From the NCBI RefSeq assembly GCF_046244365.1, contig NZ_CP176395.1:6014001-6078000 (forward strand): a DNA stretch of 64,000 nt, written 5' to 3'. The notes under the pieces are model-generated. The model worked only from the letters and a program-made list of their open reading frames with translations. It did no database searches and was not told where the DNA came from. This DNA is from Paenibacillus_V sp046244365 (GTDB lineage: Bacteria > Bacillota > Bacilli > Paenibacillales > NBRC-103111). Shown here in pieces: positions 60,514 through 64,000 of the stretch (its first letter is position 1; each line of letters opens with the position of its first letter). The position numbers were made by a program, and so were the translations under genes.

Positions 60514-61407
60514 TCACGCTTCCGATTTGATCGTTTCGTAATCGAAGCACGGGTACGAGCCAAGCGTACGAACCTGACAGCCAAGCGCTTCGATTTCGGC
60601 GATCGCCGCAGGCATCAGAACGGAATCGAGCGAGCCTTCGACATCGATATAGAAATAGTAGCTGCCAAGCTTCAGCTTGGTCGGACGCGACTCGATTTTG
60701 GATAAGTTGATGCGCCTCCAAGCGAAGGCGGACAGCACCTGGTGAAGAGCTCCGGGGAAATCCTCGGGAAGCGTCACGACAAGCGTCGTCTTCATCTGAC
60801 CCGAAGGACGAAGACTTGGCGTCTCGTTGCCTACGAGCACGAACCGGGTATAATTGTTCTGGTGGTCGGTAATGTTTGCGGCCAAAATATCCAGCCCGTG
60901 CAGCTTCGCCGCCAATCGGGTGCCGATCGCCGCAAAGCCGTCCGGTCCTTCCGTTTCGCCGCGTTCCTTGACGATTTGCACGCCCCTGGCCGTGCTGCTG
61001 ACGCCTTCCGATACGACACCCGGAATGTTGCCGCGCAAAAATTTGTAGCACTGGCTTGTCGCTACCGGAATCGAATATATTTTTTTGATGCCCGAGTATG
61101 GGCTGCCGCTTTCCGGCCGCAAATCCTGCTTGTAGCCGATCAGATTCTGAATCGACGGGTATACCCATTCCGCCAAAATCGGCAGATTGAATTCGTTGAC
61201 GAGCAAATCCACGTGAAGACTGACCGAGCCGTCAATCGCATTTTCAATCGGAATGACGCTAAAATCCGTCTCTCCGTTCACGGTAGCCGTGAACACGTCA
61301 TACATTTGCGGATAGCCGATATATTCGTATTCCCTGTCGCCAAGAAAACATAAGGAAGACTCCTGGGAAACGGTTCCTTCCGGCCCCAAGAAAGCGATGC
61401 GCTTCAT
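60514..61407 (-). CDS. pheA: Prephenate dehydratase
   Basis: 297 residues. Converts prephenate to phenylpyruvate for phenylalanine synthesis. The catalytic domain (1-190) has 'IAFLGPEGTVSQESSL', 'VIPIENAIDGSVSLHVDLLV' and the 'NYTRFVLVG' motif with the essential Thr-Arg-Phe. The ACT regulatory domain has 'GALHQVLSAFAWRRINLSKIESRPTK' (ESRP motif for Phe binding). ATG at 61407 follows AAAGGAG. It follows thrB by 61 nt; no chorismate mutase is fused. Confidence 0.96.
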   Translation of the reverse strand: MKRIAFLGPEGTVSQESSLCFLGDREYEYIGYPQMYDVFTATVNGETDFSVIPIENAIDGSVSLHVDLLVNEFNLPILAEWVYPSIQNLIGYKQDLRPESGSPYSGIKKIYSIPVATSQCYKFLRGNIPGVVSEGVSSTARGVQIVKERGETEGPDGFAAIGTRLAAKLHGLDILAANITDHQNNYTRFVLVGNETPSLRPSGQMKTTLVVTLPEDFPGALHQVLSAFAWRRINLSKIESRPTKLKLGSYYFYIDVEGSLDSVLMPAAIAEIEALGCQVRTLGSYPCFDYETIKSEA

Positions 61408-61468
61408 GCCCTAATTTCTCCTTTAGAGGTACCGGTACTTTTTCTAGCGTTGCCAACGAACCGGCGCT

Positions 61469-62416
61469 TTAGATGTTTTGGAATAATGTACTACTCTCTG
61501 CAGCGGGTGTCAACACTTCGGCGCCTTGAAGATCAGGCTTCAGCCACATCGTATGGGCCGTGACGCCTTCCTTGCCCAGCGTATCGATCAAGTACTTCTC
61601 CAGCTCCTGCTTTCGGTCGTTCTCCGCATCGACGAGCGCAAGCAAGGTCGGTCCCGCTCCGCTAAGCGCAATGCCAAGCGCCCCGTGATCCACGGCTTCG
61701 CGCAGAATTTGCCCCATCCCCGGGATCAAACCGCTCCGGTAAGGCTGATGCAGCGCATCCTTCATGGCATGGCGAATCATGTCAAGACGACCGGTGCTCA
61801 GAGCCGCAACGAGCAGCGATGAATGGCTGAGGTTGTATACGGCATCCTTCATCGGCACTTCTTTCGGAAGGACATGGCGGGCTTTTTCCGTCAAAAGCTG
61901 AAACTCCGGTATCGCCACTAGCACTTCGAGCCGTTTATCCGGTTCCAGCCGGATCAGATCGGCGCGCGTCCCATCCCATTTGGCGACAACGAGTCCGCCG
62001 AATAGCGATGCGCCGACGTTGTCGGGGTGATTTTCCAGCGACGTAGCCATTTGCAGCAATTTATCCTTCGACAGCGGATTGCCGGCAAGCGCATTGGCCG
62101 CAACCAGCGCGCCCACGATGGCCGAAGCGCTGCTTCCTAATCCGCGGGTTAACGGAATTTCGCTTTGCATCGCGATGTCCAGCTCCGGTATGGAGACGCC
62201 TGCCTCGCGGAACACGAGCTGCGCCACCTCGTAAACCAGATTCGACTTATCGGTCGGCACGCCTTTGACGTTCTCTCCGTGCAGCCGGATAACCGTTTGC
62301 TCCGCTGCGGACATTTCGATCCAGGCATACAACTCCAGCGCCATGCCCAAGCAATCGAAGCCCGGCCCCAAATTAGCCGTGCTGGCAGGCACTTTGACGC
62401 GTACTTTACGGTTCAT
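61469..62416 (-). CDS. thrB: Homoserine kinase
   Basis: 315 residues, GHMP kinase family. 'VRVKVPASTANLGPGFDCLGMALELYA' at the N terminus, the ATP loop 'IPLTRGLGSSASAIVGALVAANAL', and the C-terminal 'GALGIALSGAGPTLLALVD'. Makes O-phosphohomoserine for ThrC. ATG at 62416 follows AGGGAG. A 175-bp gap with two hairpins separates it from thrC, unusual for this operon. Confidence 0.96.
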   Translation of the reverse strand: MNRKVRVKVPASTANLGPGFDCLGMALELYAWIEMSAAEQTVIRLHGENVKGVPTDKSNLVYEVAQLVFREAGVSIPELDIAMQSEIPLTRGLGSSASAIVGALVAANALAGNPLSKDKLLQMATSLENHPDNVGASLFGGLVVAKWDGTRADLIRLEPDKRLEVLVAIPEFQLLTEKARHVLPKEVPMKDAVYNLSHSSLLVAALSTGRLDMIRHAMKDALHQPYRSGLIPGMGQILREAVDHGALGIALSGAGPTLLALVDAENDRKQELEKYLIDTLGKEGVTAHTMWLKPDLQGAEVLTPAAESSTLFQNI

Positions 62417-62443
62417 TTCGGTATTCGCTCCCTACAATAAAAT

Positions 62444-62460
62444 ACCCCGCATCCCGGGGT
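62444..62460 (-). terminator. Possible weak terminator/attenuator before thrB
   Basis: Minus strand: ACCCCG-GGATG-CGGGGT followed by ATTTTATTG, 28 nt upstream of the thrB start. Short stem with an interrupted T-tract; partial termination is possible. Confidence 0.5.
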
Positions 62461-62526
62461 GTCCTGTTCAAACGCTCGGTACGTATCGTAACTTCGAAAC
62501 GCTTCAAAAATGCTTCCTTACAAGAA

Positions 62527-62553
62527 TGGCACTAAAGCAGGTTCCACTTTAGT
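62527..62553. other. Hairpin between thrC and thrB
   Basis: GGCACTAAAG ... CTTTAGTGCC, a perfect 10-bp inverted repeat without a T-tract on either strand. It could be an mRNA-stability element or a protein-binding site. Confidence 0.5.
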
Positions 62554-62591
62554 GCCATCGTTTGCGATTCGCCGGAAGGCAGCATCCGCGT

Positions 62592-63650
62592 TTAGGAAAG
62601 CTTGCTGATCGCATCCATGACAGACTCCACCGTATCCTGTACGACAAGCGGTTCTGCGGCGACGCTCTTGATCGCGATGTTCGGATCCTTCAGGCCGTGG
62701 CCGGTCAGTACGCAGACGACAGACTCGCCGCCTTGGAAGTATCCTTCGCGGTGAAGCTTCATAACGCCGGCAATCGATGCCGCCGAAGCCGGCTCCGCAA
62801 ATACGCCCTCTTTGGCAGCTATCGTGCGGTAAGCGTGTAGAATCTCGTCATCGGTGACGTAGTTGATTTGACCGCCGGACTGCTCGGCAGCTTCAACGGC
62901 CGTTTTCCAGCTTGCAGGATTGCCGATCCGGATTGCCGTCGCCACCGTTTCCGGGTTCGCAATCGGCTCTCCCTTAACGATCGCCATCGCGCCTTCCGCC
63001 TCGAAGCCGATCATTTTCGGCAGCGACTGGGACTTGCCCTTGGCTTTATATTCTTTAAATCCTTTCCAGTAAGCACTGATGTTGCCCGCATTGCCGACCG
63101 GAATCGCCAGGAAGTCCGGCGCCTTGCCAAGCTGGTCGCAGACCTCGAAGGCCGCAGTTTTTTGACCCTCGATGCGGTAAGGATTGACGGAGTTTACGAG
63201 CGTAATCGGATGGTTAGCCGTAATTTCACGGACGATTTCAAGGGCACGGTCGAAATTGCCTTCGATCGCGATAACCTTCGCGCCGTAAATAATCGCTTGC
63301 GCCAGCTTGCCGAGCGCGATGTTATTGTTCGGAATAAGCACGATGCAGTTCAAGTTGCCGCGTGCCGCATAAGCGGCGGCGGCGGCGGATGTATTGCCCG
63401 TGGAAGCGCACATGATCGTGCGGCTGCCTTCCTCCATCGCCTTGGCGACGGCCATAACCATCCCCCGGTCCTTGAACGAGCCGGTCGGATTAAGACCTTC
63501 ATATTTAAAATAGACGTCCAGCTTAAGCTCCTCCGAAAGCTTCTCGGCGCGTATCAACGGCGTGTTGCCTTCATGAAGCGTCAGCAGCGGCGTATTTTCG
63601 TTTACCGGCAAATAATCCTTGTACGTTTGCAAAAGCCCCATGTATCTCAT
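62592..63650 (-). CDS. thrC: Threonine synthase
   Basis: 352 residues, the short (fold type II) form. PLP lysine in 'NPTGSFKDRGMVMAVAKAM', 'CASTGNTSAAAAAYAARG', and the phosphate-binding 'IPVGNAGNISAYWKGF'. Converts O-phosphohomoserine to threonine. ATG at 63650 follows AAGGAG. It follows hom by 62 nt. Confidence 0.96.
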   Translation of the reverse strand: MRYMGLLQTYKDYLPVNENTPLLTLHEGNTPLIRAEKLSEELKLDVYFKYEGLNPTGSFKDRGMVMAVAKAMEEGSRTIMCASTGNTSAAAAAYAARGNLNCIVLIPNNNIALGKLAQAIIYGAKVIAIEGNFDRALEIVREITANHPITLVNSVNPYRIEGQKTAAFEVCDQLGKAPDFLAIPVGNAGNISAYWKGFKEYKAKGKSQSLPKMIGFEAEGAMAIVKGEPIANPETVATAIRIGNPASWKTAVEAAEQSGGQINYVTDDEILHAYRTIAAKEGVFAEPASAASIAGVMKLHREGYFQGGESVVCVLTGHGLKDPNIAIKSVAAEPLVVQDTVESVMDAISKLS

Positions 63651-63712
63651 TTCGTAAAGCTCCTTCCGTATTTACCCCGTAAAATGTCGCGTTCGCGCGC
63701 TCGACTAGCCTA

Positions 63713-64000
63713 CTAGCCTTCGACGCGGTATACGCTTTTGATTTCGTGGATGACGTCAAGCGATTCGAACTGCTTCAGCACCTTATTCATGCTCGCCTGG
63801 ATCGCATTATGCGTGATAATAATAATTTCGGCTTGCGGAATAGCAGGATTCGGCTGCTGGAATACCGATTCCAAACTGACGTCATGATCGGAGAACGCCT
63901 GGGTGATTTTGTGCAGAACGCCCGCTTTATCCGCAACGTGCAGCAGGATATAGAACTTCGATGCTATTTCCTCATCGCTTTTTAATTTCTTTTCTTTATA
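63713..64000 (-). CDS. hom: Homoserine dehydrogenase, C-terminal ACT domain (partial)
   Basis: The frame is open from the window edge to the TAG at 63715-63713 and gives the last 95 residues. It contains a typical C-terminal ACT domain: 'SKFYILLHVADKAGVLHKIT', 'FSDHDVSLESVFQQPNP', 'AEIIIITHNAIQASMNKVL' and 'VIHEIKSVYRVEG'. ACT domains give threonine feedback control in this enzyme. It is directly upstream of thrC, as in the hom-thrC-thrB operon. The catalytic part is outside the window. Confidence 0.9.
   Translation of the reverse strand, partial: YKEKKLKSDEEIASKFYILLHVADKAGVLHKITQAFSDHDVSLESVFQQPNPAIPQAEIIIITHNAIQASMNKVLKQFESLDVIHEIKSVYRVEG

Overview
The window looks like a chromosomal segment of an endospore-forming Gram-positive bacterium of the Paenibacillaceae (Paenibacillus or a close relative). 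This rests on gene content and order, not on a search. The segment carries the alaS–mnmA, aspS/hisS, relA–recJ, secDF–spoVB, yajC–tgt–queA–ruvBAC–bofC and hom–thrC–thrB clusters in an order close to that of Bacillus subtilis. It has sporulation genes (spoVB, bofC, a SafA-like LysM protein, a SpoIID/LytB-domain protein), T-box leaders, an S-layer-homology protein, strong GGAGG ribosome binding sites and frequent TTG/GTG starts. No rRNA, tRNA, transposase, prophage or CRISPR array was found.

Layout. 1-15.5 kb, minus strand: a housekeeping block running cymR, cysteine desulfurase, PRC-barrel protein, zinc-ribbon protein, AI-2E transporter, a large SLH/Fn3 surface protein, an ABC exporter with its DUF1854 partner, an alanine-type T-box leader, a 62-aa membrane protein, alaS, an IreB-family protein, ruvX, two DUF1292 proteins and the start of mltG. 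15.9-19.2 kb, plus strand: mnmA, ilvA and a lipoprotein. 19.3-26.8 kb: rarA, a membrane-anchored spermidine-synthase-like protein, tcdA, and hisS-aspS behind a second T-box. 26.8-32.1 kb is accessory: a secreted stalk-domain protein, an acidic protein with no Lys or Arg, and an exported FAD oxidoreductase. 32.1-39.7 kb: dtd-relA and apt-recJ, separated by a 1.75-kb repeat-rich stretch without genes. 39.8-49.3 kb: a CDF metal transporter, secDF, comN, spoVB, a DUF421 protein, an ArsB/NhaD transporter, a TIGR04086 membrane protein and a PAP2 protein. 49.4-64 kb, minus strand: yajC-tgt-queA-spoIID-like-ruvB-ruvA, a second repeat island, ruvC, bofC, the SafA-like protein, pheA, thrB, thrC and the end of hom.

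How the genes work together. Translation and tRNA quality dominate: alaS, hisS, aspS, dtd, mnmA, tgt, queA, tcdA and relA. Two aminoacyl-tRNA synthetase operons have T-box control. DNA repair and recombination is represented by ruvX, rarA, recJ and ruvABC. Secretion is represented by secD, secF and yajC. CymR, cysteine desulfurase and MnmA connect cysteine sulfur to tRNA 2-thiolation. The hom-thrC-thrB and ilvA genes connect aspartate to threonine and isoleucine.

The most unusual signal is non-coding. A structured repeat of about 155-230 bp occurs five times: three tandem copies and one inverted copy between relA and apt, and one copy between ruvC and ruvA. Stems are conserved while loops and apical extensions differ. 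One copy carries a nested hairpin in its first loop. Each island is bordered by a different short tandem repeat. A second, smaller repeat family of about 55 bp and a cluster of TTCACTA-N-TAGTGAA palindromes also lie in intergenic DNA.
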